Shown here: positions 10,056 to 22,400 of the stretch, piece by piece
How the letters are laid out: each line of letters opens with the position of its first letter
Numbering within the stretch: the first letter of the stretch is position 1
Source: Polytrichum commune
Taxonomy: Eukaryota > Streptophyta > Polytrichopsida > Polytrichales > Polytrichaceae
Direction: 5' to 3'
Assembly: GCA_950295325.1 (NCBI GenBank)
Contig: OX485806.1
Coordinates: forward strand, 9,734,001-9,798,000
DNA length: 64,000 nt
The notes under the pieces: generated by a model
Database searches by the model: none
What the model was told of the DNA's origin: nothing
The model's input: the letters and a program-made list of their open reading frames with translations, nothing else
Position numbers and translations under genes: made by a program

Positions 10056-12558
10056 TACATACCACTCAAATCCCATTAAGATAAGTAACCGAATTTGGCC
10101 ACGTCTGCCTTACACTATGCTTGTGATCAAATTTCACCACTTCATCTAACCTTGTTCCAGACCTATTTGCCACTGCAGGTCCATTGACACAAGATGAGAA
10201 GGTCCATCAAGACTAAAGGATGGATGATGGAAGGATACGATGGTTCAAGCTGCCATAAATTATGAAGAAATCCAGGCACATAGATGACGATCTCATCGTG
10301 CAAGAGGAAAAGCAACTCAGCAAAGAACTCCAGTGACCTAATAAAGACTGGATCAGGAGACAAATTATTTAATAAATTGTCATTTTATTACTTTTCAACA
10401 TGGCTTTACGCAAATTTTTCCGAGTTTGCAATTTTGTGCTTATTAAGAAATCATAGAAAGAGAGGGTATTATGCGTACCTGACATCCATCCAACATAAAG
10501 ATCTGACCTCCTGTAAGTTTGGTGTCGATTCGTCTCAAATGATCTTGAGTAAACTAATTCGAGGTCTCTCCTGCTAATTTCGTTGTCAAATCAACTAAAA
10601 AAACTAACCTCCGGGCTCCATATTATTTTGGGCTTTTCTGTTGTACGAAATGAGAGGTACGCTTGTATACGATAATTTCCCTAGCTTTGGAAATCATCAG
10701 CTACATTCTCGTGTATCATCATAATGAATCTACAATCAGTTGAAACTTCAGACCTCTTCCCTGAATTGTGAAGGAATGTCTTAAAAGTCGGGAATTGCGA
10801 TTAAAACTCTCCTGTAACTTGGTGAGTTTTTGTGGAACATGTATGATTGGAGGTTCAAGCTGGCAATTGCAAGTGGAAAATGTACAATCAGAATACAAAG
10901 GCAGATGGTGAACTGGGGATAAGTTATATGAGAACTGCAGTTTGTTTTGTTTTAATTGTTAATCATGAAGTTACGGCTCATTTTATGTCTCATTTGTTTG
11001 CTAAGAGACGAGTTGAATGGTGTTGCTAATGTTTGTAGGTACATTAGGTGATTATTGAATTGGCCTACTTCCACAATGACTTGAAACACTAAAATTAAGT
11101 AGATGTTTCAATGTCATTTCTTGGACCTCAACTGGGTTGCACTAATTTTGGACATGTCTCAATTTCTTCAGTGAAATCACAACAATATGGTAACTAAACC
11201 AAATAATTTTATTGGGAGCAAGCATAGTCAGGTATATGGGAAAAATGCTCTGGTATATTAAAACCATAATTTTTTTGGTCAAACGCTTAAAAGTAGTAGC
11301 AAAGTTTTGTTTAAATTGGATTTTTTTTCCATGGCACCCTTTATTGTTGTGTTAGGTACTCAAATATAGGATATCAAGATGAGGTCTTCAAAATTCATCA
11401 TTAACAATATTGCTCAAAAGGAAATGACTGAATCTGGTTTTGGACAAGGATTTCATGACCTTAAATATTTAAAAGTTGGATTTTTTTTCATATTCCTTGA
11501 ATTCATTATAAACTTGAGAGCACTATTTTAAAAATGTGTAGAAAAAAATAAATCTAATTTTATTTTATCATCTTTCATACGATTACGTGTTTAATAAACC
11601 TACTTGCACACTACTTGCACCATCTTCTAAAATATATAAACTTTTCTTTAAAAAAAAATTGTCAACGTAAATTGCTTGGCTTTGTAGATGAATGTATTTT
11701 TCAAATGTTTATAATTTTTTCCTTCACAAAATTCAAAGTTAAGTACATAGTTTTGAATTACTTTCACTTAAACCTATGTAGGGTAATGGAGTTGTGTACT
11801 TGACCATGCTTGCGCCTTGTTAGTGTGGAAATATTTAGTGTGGGCCACAATCAAGGTGGAAGTAACATGGGTCCAAGACCCTAGGTCTTCCCCCAAGTCT
11901 TCATAGAGCTTTTGACTAGTACATTGATTATTAGTTATAGGACAAAAGTAGCACCAAAAATAAAATAACCACCCACACTAATTTTTTAGAAAAACAATTA
12001 TTGTGGCCCATGCCAATTTTCTACTAGCGTGGGTTGAAAATTAATGTGGCCCAAATCAATTCTCATTAAAAATTAGCATGGTTCTAGAAAATTACTGTGG
12101 CCTACAGTATTAGGACTATTTAGTGTACTTGCATCATCAAAACTTGATGCTAGTGGAGTCTCGTACATTAAAATACAAAACTTGTGGATAATGTCTTGAC
12201 CAATGTTAGACTGGTATTTTTTTTTGAAAGTTTTAAAAGTTTTTCAATTTCTAATATTTTAATATTAATATAAATACCATATGGATATCTATAATGAGGA
12301 TTTTACACTTTTTCATACTAGTAGGGTACTTTCGGTCAAAACCCTAAGCCATCTCATAAGTTCATGATAGCTAGCTTAAGCTTACGACGAATTGTTCATA
12401 GCTCAAGCTCTCACTTTTTGTGGGCCCAAGCCAATGAGCTTTCGAGCATTCTTTGGCTTGTCATGGTCAATGCTTCTTTGTTTACCAAAGTAAGGTAGAC
12501 ATCCTCGATTCAGTTGCTTATCTAAATGGGACACCTATATTTAAGTGTTATATATCTT
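10056..12558. other. AT-rich interior of the 3.1 kb element
   Basis: No coding frame with recognisable similarity. Around 11815-12140 there are several 'TTAGTGTGGGCC' or 'TTAATGTGGCCCA' repeats ending in 'AGTATTAGGACTATTTAGTGTAC'; the same ending recurs near 63515. The stretch 12400-12470 resembles 36270-36350 ('CAAGCTCT', 'GAGCTTTCGAGCATTCTTTGGCTT'). The interior therefore looks like a mosaic of other repeats. Confidence 0.5.
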
Positions 12559-12870
12559 GTTAGGTGTAGTTCCAAAAACATGTACCAAAAAAAATTTGTT
12601 TGAAAAAAATTGGACCACATGCTCAAAATATAATAACCATTCTGGGCTCAATAGTCAACATAATTGAGAGACCTATATGACCAGTTTATGAGCACAAGAA
12701 ACTTCACTTCGACAATGAATAAGATATTCATGTGAGTTCCGAGGATCATGAGGAAAGTGGCGAAGGACTTGATTTGGATTTGCTAACCAACTCGATCTAA
12801 TCGCATGTTTCATATCCTCGGAGAAGTGGCTAGTCGGACAAAAGCAACCATTTAAGACCCATCTACCTTA
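12559..12870 (-). repeat. Right terminal inverted repeat of the 3.1 kb element
   Basis: Reverse complement of the left arm, ending CCCATCTACCTTA. Confidence 0.8.
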
Positions 12871-13147
12871 GCATCACTCTCCCTTTGATACCTCACTAAT
12901 TTGAGATGGCCACTTTTTGCACTTTGCTCCAAGATTCGAAGGCGAAGCTCTCAATTGTTCCTGACTTTAGTTGAAACCTTGTCAACTTCAAGTAAGCATC
13001 ATCAAACTCCCGAAAGCTCGCCGGAGCTCTCAACTCCAACTTGCAAATTTGGTGGCAACCCCAAGAGTTTCTTGGCAGTTTTTAAAGGATTGGCATGTTT
13101 TTGAATTCCGAGCACAGGCGGGTGTGCTGAAGCCGATTGTGATCGCG

Positions 13148-15750
13148 ATGATGGCTTTGAGCTGCGGTCAAGTGTCGAGGCTGCAGGGTGGGGGATTGGC
13201 GGTGCTGTCGTCGTCTTTTCGACGAAGGATTTCTCATCGTGTACTCTCGCAATGCTCCCTCCCCTCCTATGGCTCGCAGATTTGGCAGAGAGGTATTAGG
13301 CTGCCAACTAGGAGAGCGTGTGCAATGGTGAGTTTGGGACACAATAGGATTGACGATGGAGGTAGTAGGTGGGGGCAGCCATGTCCGTGCACCTCCGCTG
13401 CTGCTGGGGCGGACATGCCTTTGGAGCCAGACAGTTCCGGGGCTTCGGAATCTACACCCAAGGAGACAGAGGTGAGCTGCCTTTCCCCCACTAGCAGGCA
13501 ACATTCTGTCAACATGTGGCCAAGCATCCTGGAATGAGGGGCAGAGAGAGTTGTTTGTGTTGTTGTTCTTCTCCTTTGGGTTTGGAAATGGAGATTCTGG
13601 GGTGTGGGGGTAGAAGAACAATGGGAATGGGCAAGTTAATACCCACCCTACTCCAATCTACCAATCATGAAAACGCCCAATTTGCCTTCCTAGTAGCGGC
13701 AACATTAATCAACTCTGTAATCTCCAGGCCAAACATCCTGGAATGAAGGGCAGAGAGTTTTGTTGATGTTGTTCTTTTGGTTTGAAATGGAGCTGAGTTT
13801 AGGGTGTGAGGGTAGAGCAATGTTAGGATGTGTAAGTTAGCAACGTCGGCTCTACTCCAATCTGGCAATCATAAAAACGCGCAATTTGCCGTCCCGGAAG
13901 TGGCAAAATTTGCCAATTCTGTTATCTCCAGGTCAAGCATCCTGGAATGAGGGGCAGAGAGTAGTTATGTTGTTCTTCTTTTGGTTTGAAATGGAGCTGA
14001 GTCTAGGGTGTGAGGGTAGAACAATGTTGGGATGTGGAAGTTAGCAACGTCGGTTCTACTCCAATTAATTTTGGCAACTATAAAAAAATCGCCCAAGTTG
14101 TAGTTTTCGCATACTAGTTGATACCAGTCGGTGGTCATTTTTTTCTACGTCTTCGAGTTCCACTAGCATATTGTAGAAAGTTAGATTGTCACTTATGATG
14201 TTTCTGCTTTCAATTTGAAGAGAATCAGCAGCATTGTTCTGCTCCGAACACAAAGTAGACAACTTTAAGGTTGCCTCTAACTGGCGTTTCTTCTTCATCA
14301 TAATAGCATCATCGCAGGAGGAGATTATTAGGACATGCTTTTTCAGTAATTTGGCAACATTTGTCAACTCTGTTATCCAGGCTAAGCATCCTATAATGAG
14401 GGGCAGAGAGTTATTTGTGTTGTTCTGCTTTGGGTTTGAAATGGAGATTCTAGGGTGGCGGTAGAAGAACAATGCGATACGTAAGTTAGCACCGGCCCTA
14501 CTCCAATCTGACAATTTATAAAAACGCCCAAGTTGCTGTAGTGGGCATTATAGTCGGACTTCGATTTCCACTACCATATTGAAGAAACTTGGGTTGTCAC
14601 TTTATGATGTTTCTGCTTTCAATGTAATGAGTAGTCAATTGTTCTGCTCCGAACACAAAGCAGTCACCTCCTACGGTTGCCTCTAACTGTTCTTCATTAT
14701 AATAGCATCACAAGTTTAGTACTTATGATGTTACAATTTCTTTCCTGGAATTGACACTGGTATAGTGCCTTATGTACTTGGTCAGGAACGAAGGAGGAGC
14801 TTGACATCCGTGTGGAAGAATTGGCAGGTTGGCTAGCTCTTCCCTTTCTTGACTAGCTTTTTCTAAAGGGCGAGTGTGTGCACCTAAATTTACCTAATAT
14901 CTGTCTTCTACTCTCTCCATCCAGCACTCTTCACTAAGTTGTGAAGGCTTTGGTGCAAATTAAATGAAACCATTATAACTTGCAGGTCTACATTCGTGGT
15001 GAATTGCTGTCAGTAACCGCTTCAGAAGTTGAGGTTCTTATGGAACATGTGGTGTGGAGCAGACAAATGCTGCAGAAATGCGTGCACAAGTTGCAAAATT
15101 GGGTTTGGCAGCTGTGCTGGCCTATGGCCTTTTTGATGGAGTGACGTACACCAGTTTCTTTGTTCTAGCTTTTCTGGGGTATGAAAAAAGCACTGGACAA
15201 AATCCTGCTGCAAACCTCAAGGCCTTGCTCGGGGTAAGCTATTCTCCTCTAGTCTCTCAATTGTTCTTGCATTCACATCAATCTGAGATCTAACCTCTGG
15301 CCAGACCGTCATTTGAGAGAAAAAAACTCTCTAAGCCTTGTTATGGAGGTGATACTTGCCTCTTTTGCAAAGTGGCAGATAGATAGGTGGTCCTTCTTTG
15401 GGACGGTTTTCTTTTTGCCAGGATAATTATTTCTTCTAAGATTATCTTTTAGTGAGATCTGGGGAAGGGGTATTATTTTGTGTGGACAAGCTTTGGCACA
15501 ATGTGGTCTCATTCTAATGTTGTGTCTTCAGATCGTCGTACTGATGTGGACTGGGAACAATGTGACAAGGCCATTGCGTGTAGCAGGTGCAGCAGCTCTT
15601 GCGCCACTTATTGATAGATTTCTGAAGAAAACACAGGAAGTTCTGAAGTTGCCAAATCAGTTGTTTGCATTTATGATAGTGGTGGCGTCTTTTGCATCTC
15701 TGTGCTTCTCAGTTGTTGGCCTTCTCATCTTGTCCCGTTGGGGCAAATAA
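13148..15750 (+). CDS. Predicted plastid membrane protein (conserved plant family, unnamed here)
   Basis: Best model is exons 13148-13471, 15063-15233 and 15532-15750 (stop TAA 15748-15750), about 237 residues, all phase 0. Exon 1 starts MMALSC and is rich in Ser, Arg and Gln with few acidic residues, like a chloroplast transit peptide; its end (SGASESTPKETE) is acidic. The mature part starts NAAEMRAQVAKLG and has hydrophobic segments at AAVLAYGLFDGVTYTSFFVL, a weaker one in the GIVVLMWTG to AALAPLI region, and a C-terminal FAFMIVVAS...VVGLLIL ending SRWGK. I recognise it as a conserved green-lineage membrane protein but cannot name the family. The second exon's start is uncertain: its frame meets a stop (15030-15032) before a good acceptor, and open stretches at 14788 and 14987 could be further exons. 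Intron 1 carries a tandem array. Confidence 0.6.
13514..14545 (+). repeat. Tandem array, about 200 bp unit, four copies, interrupted
   Basis: Each unit carries 'AAGCATCCTGGAATGAGG' or a close variant, 'GGGCAGAGAGTT', 'GGTTTGAAATGGAG', 'GTAAGTTAGCA' and 'CTACTCCAATCTG-CAAT' before 'AAAACGCCCAA'. Units start near 13520, 13728, 13928 and 14376. The third and fourth are separated by ~270 bp; part of that insert ('GATGTTTCTGCTTTCAAT', 'GTTCTGCTCCGAACACAAAG') recurs at 14600-14680. It fills much of intron 1 of the plastid-protein gene. Confidence 0.75.
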
Positions 15751-18110
15751 ATAAAACTAGAAGTGTACTTTTATATGAACCAAAGGGTTCCCCTCACCAG
15801 CTCTGTGGAATTCCAACTGGTTGAGACTATTTAGCAAAATGGACACAGAAATTCTTCGAACCATGTGCTTGAGAGACCTGATGGATGATGTTGTTAGTAA
15901 GATATTCTGCAGTATTTGTGTAGCTGTGACCCTGGAGCCTGAGTTGTCTTGACATGTTTGCTCTCTTTCTAATGCTGCATGGATGATTGTGATGACTTCG
16001 GGTACAAATACTTGGGCTTGCTACTCTTCAATTCACCACTATGGTGTGGTCCTATTATGGCACCTTAACACTCTGTCTTGGAGATTTCCTGTATTCTGAT
16101 GAAATCTATACCTGCTCTATCACAAATTAGTACATTTCACTTGTGGCCACCAACTTCATCTTGAACCAAGGCTTTTTCAAAACGCTCAACTTTGTGATTT
16201 CAAATCTCTGTATTCTTTAGACGCTGTCGCTGCAGAGTTATGCTTTTCTCTGGAGAGGTTGGTATGTATGTACTATTCTTGTTGTGAGTTCAGTGCTGTG
16301 GGATTTTTTATTCCTATGTGGAGGAGGAAGGATAACTTTACTTATACAGTCTATATCACATATTTCTTTTGTAGCTTTTGCTATCTGTAATCTATTGTTG
16401 TTAGTAGGTAGGGTATTCTTCTCACATGTACCAGTTGGTTAGAAGTTCATCTTGGAATTCCTTTGTACCACGGGAACAAATCTTAGGCAAAGCTCAAGGC
16501 TCAACTCTTCCCGTCACGAATTGCTCTGCGCACTGTTGACATAAACATGAAGATTGTAACTTATGCCCCAGATCGTCAAATCTCATGCTTATATCGCTAA
16601 ACATAAGGAGAAAGCAGAGGAGTGAATAAGTTGGTAAAGTGGAGTGGTAAGGCCGGCTACTCCCCCTGTTTGTTGTTGACATGGTCTGACTAACTTAAGT
16701 TTGATAACCTGTTGTATGCCTTCACAGCAGAGAAAATTTATGCAAGGCTCTACTGTGTAGCCCTTAAAGTGTGTTGGGCCACTGCCATACTTTTTTCTTG
16801 GGCAGGAATTCATGCAATTCAGGACCGGAAGAGCCTTGAGCTTTGCCTAGGATTTTGTTCTCGTGGTCCAAAGGAAATCCTTTGACACTCCGGTGACCTC
16901 TTCCTGTGACAATTGAAGTCTTTCCAAGATGCATTCATTCGAAACAATTGGTAAATGTGAGAAGAATATCTTATTTGGTGCAGGAAGTGAAGTATTAGGT
17001 TTCCAGTAACATTTTGGAATGGTAAGGGTTTACAAATCCACTTAGGAACTGACTGATTCATGTCTTCGGAGAAACCTATCTGATGGTGACTGAACTTTAT
17101 GAGTGTAACTGTACGTCAAGATAACCGTCAAAGTAGTAGCAATTGTTGGTAGTGTCTGTTCCTTGTCCGGAATAACAACCCAGCTCTGAGTTGATTGTGT
17201 ACATTATTTGCTACAGAGAATTGAATCCGGATGTATTTATGTCCTTGCACTTCGATCTGTTATTCCTGTAACGAGAGACTGACGCTGGCGGAAAGTACAA
17301 GTTATTCGCTTTCTTATCAAGAGGGGTGGCAAGGTATATTCAGAGACACTGTATATCAATGGGTCAGAATATAGGATGGGCCGGAGGTTGGTGTGATGGC
17401 CGTTAGGTTTACCCTTGTGGTCGCTTCCTCCACTCTTAACCAATGGATACTTATTTGATTTCTGCACGTTAGGTTATAAGCTTAATGTCAGCCCAAACGT
17501 GTATCTAAAATTTCTGAGTAGTATTTCATGGGCCCAAAGTAAGTTAAGATGCATGCAGACGCGCACGCACACTTTCGTCATACCGTCTTGCTCCCAGGCA
17601 CCTCTTTGTTGTCTTTGAAGCGGTGCTGGCCTGGCGTCAGGGAGAACGCGGTTGTTGGCATGAGGAGATGCCAGGCTGCAAAAAATTGCCGTTGTTGGGG
17701 ATGCATTGTATGATTGTATACATGTAAGGAGATCTTTAGCTTCACTGTCGATTGCACCATTGATGGAGAGTCATGGGATCTGACCGAAATCTCTTGACAC
17801 GGTATATATCTGAAGCCTTCAGTATACTCTGGACGATTTAGGATTTTTAGTTCATTGAGGTTTGTAGATGCTGAAACTCGTTTCTGCAGAAGTCAAGTAA
17901 CTTAGTTCCATAGACATGTGCATTTCTGGGGTGCAGGAATAAATCGGTAATCACTTAATTGGGTCTTGGCATGGCAGGCCTGACAGAAAGCATTGGGACC
18001 TAAACCTAAGGCAGTTTGCCTTTTGGATTAGAAGGAAGAAGTCAGGAGGTTTTGAGTCGGACAGATAACCCTCACATTGAGAGAATGAACTCATACGCCA
18101 GACAAGCATT
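15751..18110. other. Intergenic region
   Basis: The first few hundred bases are probably 3' UTR of the plastid-protein gene. A foldback element lies at 16455-16880. The remainder up to the AIP2-like gene shows no coding similarity and should contain that gene's promoter and 5' leader. Confidence 0.5.
16455..16880. mobile_element. Foldback MITE, about 425 bp, ~55 bp terminal inverted repeats
   Basis: Left 'CCTTTGTACCACGGGAACAA' followed by 'TAGGCAAAGCTCAAGGCTC' is reverse-complemented at the right end ('GAGCCTTGAGCTTTGCCTAG', 'GTTCTCGTGGTCCAAAGG'). No coding frame lies inside and no clear target duplication was seen. Superfamily unknown. Confidence 0.7.
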
Positions 18111-19429
18111 ATGATGAGAGCTGGTCGGAGGGAGGTGGCATATGGTAGAGGAGGGATCTCAATTCAAAGACACTTGGCCGAGCTTCAAGTTAAAATTCTC
18201 TCTAAGCAAACGTTCAAGCTTGGAGTTGCAATCCTCACATCACTCATACGAGATCGGTACTCGTCTGCTTCACGCTCAGAGCAACGCCAGGTGAGGTTGT
18301 GGCTTGATTATTGATTGTAATAACTTATGAAACCGTCCACTTTCAAATTTCATTTTTATAGACCGAGAAGAGATTCCTGCTGGCTTTTTTTTTCACAAGA
18401 AAGAGTTTCTGGTAGAAGAGATGGCATGCCTCAGGTGATTGGGCATGGATTAATTGCTGTAGAATTTGTACAGTCACGTCGTGATGCATGTTGTAGTGGC
18501 ATTATGAATTTTGTATAGTCTCGAGCCTGTGTGTCATAGGTACAAAGGCGTCCAAAGAGGTTGGTATAATCCATTGATAGAGCACTTAAAAACACACATC
18601 CTGCCGGGTACAAACTTCAAACACCATGCTGGTTCATGTGCCTCCATAAGAGTAACTGGGAGAAAGGTCATAGGAAACGTATAATATGCAGAGAACATTG
18701 TTGACTAAGGTGTGAGTTTGATAATCTGATAATGGTGGATGGTATTTCAACAGGAAGGTATGAGAGCAGGAAAGTTATTAAGTTCTTCTTCATGCTCTTT
18801 TCTGAGTCTTGATTATACCCATTACCTTCTGACAGATTTGTCCTTACCCTGCACTGAAGGTCACCAACAACTGACAAATTGGTTCAAGGGTGATTCGTGT
18901 CTCAAGAGCCCAGTGTGTCTCCACAAAGTGTATTTTTTTCTCCATGGTCGTCCATGACAGGAAGTTGAATCTTACATTCACTTCTGACCAACTTTTCTGA
19001 TCGACAAGAGGGCCACAAAAGTTGCCTAGACCACAAAACTACCGTCAATTTGATTGGCAATAGAATACCGTAGGTCATACAAACTATCAGCCTTGATAGC
19101 CGGAGTGAACTGCTCCTTGATTGTCTTCATAAAGTTCACCTACAGATTGGGCTGCAATGCTGTTGCTCAACAGTGGGGGCCACGAAATTCTGCTGTGTCC
19201 ATTGCAACTAATTCTGGTGCTCTAGATAGCTTGTATATGTTTGACAATTTAGGTCACACATCAAGTCAGACTTGAGAGCAGGAGTAAACTGCTACCTGAT
19301 TGTCTTCATAATCTTCACCGACAGATTGGGCTGCAAAGCTGCTGCTCAACAGTGGGCAATGAAATTTTACTGTATTCGTTGCCTCTATTTTGGTACTCTA
19401 GAGGGCTTGTATATATGTGTATGTGTGTG

Positions 19430-19460
<31 letters not shown>

Positions 19461-22400
19461 TGACAATTTGAGAACTCTGGGTTTGTCTTGCGGGTTATAG
19501 ATGTACGCCACAGTCTCCAGAGTGGCCAGCCTTCTCACAACTCAATTTACTGGAGCTGATTTCTGGACGGTAGGCTTGGACCTTTTCCAAGCTGCTGCAT
19601 CAGTAATTACACAACTGGATGAACTGATGCACATGCACTCCTGCATCAACCTTTCCCATAAATTTCTGGGTGATGAAAGGCAGAGGAAAGCTGCTGCGGC
19701 TGCTGTCACCCACACGACCGCCCCCCAACAGGCCCCAGTGCCACCTTGTCCAGCAATTATGTCGATGAGCGACTCCTTCAAGCCCAGGATTCTCTCTTAA
19801 GCCTTGTAAGAGAGAGAGGCTTGCAGCAGGTGCAGGAAGTGAGTACTCTTCCTGCTCCAGTTCCAGTTCCAGTTCCAGTACCAATACCAGCACCAGCACC
19901 AGCACCAGCACCAGCACCAGCACCAGCACCAGCACCAGAGCCAGAGCAAGAGCCAGTTGATGGTCAGTCTCTATGCTGCTGGTGCAAAAACCCTGTCAGG
20001 GTTTTCTTATTGCATTCCTAATATGTGCGAAGGAAGTTCAGTTCATGTCCCTCAGTGCCAGCTTAGAAGGCCACATTGCCCAAGGTATGACTGTTGGACA
20101 AGTATGCAAGGAGAAGTGTTTCAAAGGACTGCGACCAGACCTCATGCCAAGGGCAATCTACTTACAATCTCATGTTCTTCCTTTGCCGAGCAATCTGTTG
20201 TTGTTGCTGCTGCTGCTGCTGCTGTTATTGTTGTGCATGTAGCATTTCTTCTTCCAATGGAGATGAATTACCTTTGTAAACTAACCCAAATGACCATCTT
20301 CTTCCACCTGGTTCTGTGAGATTCGTGGTGCCTGTTCCGTTCTCTAATAATGAATGATGGTTCTGTCTGACTGATGACGATTCTACAAATCCTGTCTTAC
20401 GCAGAGGGAGTCCGACGCTGGCGCATAATTGAGATCAGGCCTAGGTGGAGAAGCAGCAGCCCTGAGGCAGAGGGGCTTCACATTGAGGAATCACCTCAAC
20501 TTGAACAACCTCGACTTTGTCCAGCCGGTACTACTCCTACACTAGGCCATTGCAAATGTGATTGTTGCAGGAATGGATTATTTCATAGTGGTGGGCACCT
20601 GGCCAATCCAACTAGGAGGTTATGGATGTTTTTGGAGCTCCATATTAGCAAGAGCATAGGTAGCAGCTTGAGTAAATTGACTGACACAACAAACTTGACA
20701 GCAAATCCACAATTTTTGATTGCTGCTAGCATTTTAGTCTGCAATGACATGAAATGAAATTGATTTTAAAGTCCAGGAAGCCCAAAGACTAATGTAACTA
20801 AAAGTACATCAAGATGTTGTCAAACATGCTGATTTCCTAGGGTAGCAGAGGCAGGGGCCTCTGTGAGATAGAGGTCAATATCAACTTGATGGTCCTATTG
20901 GAAGAAATTCTTGAGACTTCCTAGTACTACATTCTAAAACAATGAAGGGAGCTTATCTCCAATGGAATTGTAGAGGGACACTCTAACACAAAGTATGCCT
21001 CATTTTCAACTACATTGTAAGAGCAAAAGTGACATAATATGTTATCTCTAGGAGTTGGGATAGTCGACCACTGGCCAGCTTCAACATGTCCATGGTTCGA
21101 GATGTGGTAAGCAACAATGACTTTGCATTGGGTGGTATCAATGGCTGTTGCAAGTACAATTCACATTCGATAGTCAAGAACGTCCTTGAGGTGAAGGTAA
21201 TCTAATTTCTTTCCTGTGAGGTGGGAAAGAGTTCCCCTCTTGAGCAAGTAAAGCCTCCTTGTGAGCATAAAAATGTGGTTTCTGGTGGTTTAAGTGTTGG
21301 TCTGTTTCTAAAATCTTTGTAAACAAAAAAAAAAAGTTGTCTGAATTTGGCAGATGCTCTTGTTCATGTCTGAACAGGTGAATGGCTGAATCTACTATTG
21401 GCAGCTTTGGTTTCCAAAATCCAGTGATTCCTTACCCTTTTGACCGGCGTGCGATGACAGTCGGGGAGCTGACCATGGAGATCCAGTCCATTATGGATCG
21501 AGTGAACAGCACATTTGCAGGTCGAAGTAGAGTGTTGGCTGAGGAGTTTCTTGGCCTGCAAGAAGCCATTCAGGCAACGCTTGCGGTATGATTTAAGCAC
21601 TTAAACTCATCATTCCTTTAGTATACACCAACGTGGGAGAATTATACAGGTGAATGCATGGGTATCATTAATCAACATCAATAATGGTATCAAAGAACAC
21701 ACCCCTGGGTATCAAAATTGTACTATCTGTCAAGTATTGATATTTAGTGGTATGTCAAGGTGTGAGAATCTTTGTTTACCTGAGTTATTATTTGGGTTAG
21801 TACCATTCTAAACCATATTGATACTAGGATGATTTTTTCTAGGTATGAAGGTTCTTGCATGGTATATAGACTTGAATGGTATTGAAAACCAAAATGTTGT
21901 CAAATACCCATACCCTACTGGTATCAAAAAATGGTAGATCCTCATTTTAGATACCCGAATGGTATAAAAAAAAAAGACAATATCCAGACCAACACTGGTA
22001 TACACACACTTGATTTAAGAATCTGTCATAAATAGGTAGGTATCCTGAACACCTTCATTCTGCCGGAGCTAAGTGGAATAAAAGTGTAAAAAAGCTTTCT
22101 GGGACAATGTGGCTCATACCCGATGAGGATGAATGATTACTAAAAATAGAGAAGGTTAATCAACATAATATTACAATCCTCTCCTTAGAAACCAACTCTA
22201 CATCAATTTTTGAAGGAAGCATTGACTTCATCATGTCCACAGTAGAGTTATCCTTTTATTCAACTGAAGTTTTGGACGGGAATTGATTTTTTTGCATACA
22301 ATACTTTCCATATTCGGTGAGTTTTCAGTGCATGTTTGGAGCCAGTGTGGAGGTTCGAACGAAGAATTTTCTATGTTGGTTCATTGCAAGCCAAACTCAT

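Larger units (their letters stand above)
9744..12870. mobile_element. Non-autonomous DNA transposon with ~312 bp terminal inverted repeats
   Basis: The outermost bases TAAGGTAGATGGGTCTTAAA at 9744 are matched by the reverse complement ending at 12870. The two arms (9744-10055 and 12559-12870) align over their full length with substitutions and small indels. The interior, about 2.5 kb, is AT-rich and contains no transposase-like frame. Long inverted repeats around an unrelated core are typical of Mutator-like elements, but a clean 9 bp target duplication is not visible (AGATCCAGT on the left, GCATCACTC on the right). It sits directly after the last exon found for the RPA70N-like gene. Confidence 0.75.

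Noticed and set aside
9744-12870. Transposase gene inside the inverted-repeat element
   Set aside because: The interior is AT-rich with only frames of 60-100 codons and no DDE-type motif; treated as non-autonomous.
12901-13104. 67-codon frame between the element and the plastid-protein gene
   Set aside because: No similarity to RPA or other domains; could be a 5' leader but cannot be supported as coding.
19542-19935. Minus-strand frames rich in Val-Leu repeats
   Set aside because: Antisense of the CCAG-type hexamer run in the AIP2-like exon.
21640-22020. Repeated GGTATCA/GGTATNNA motifs in an AIP2-like intron
   Set aside because: Short AT-rich motifs with no consistent period or terminal structure; probably a decayed repeat.
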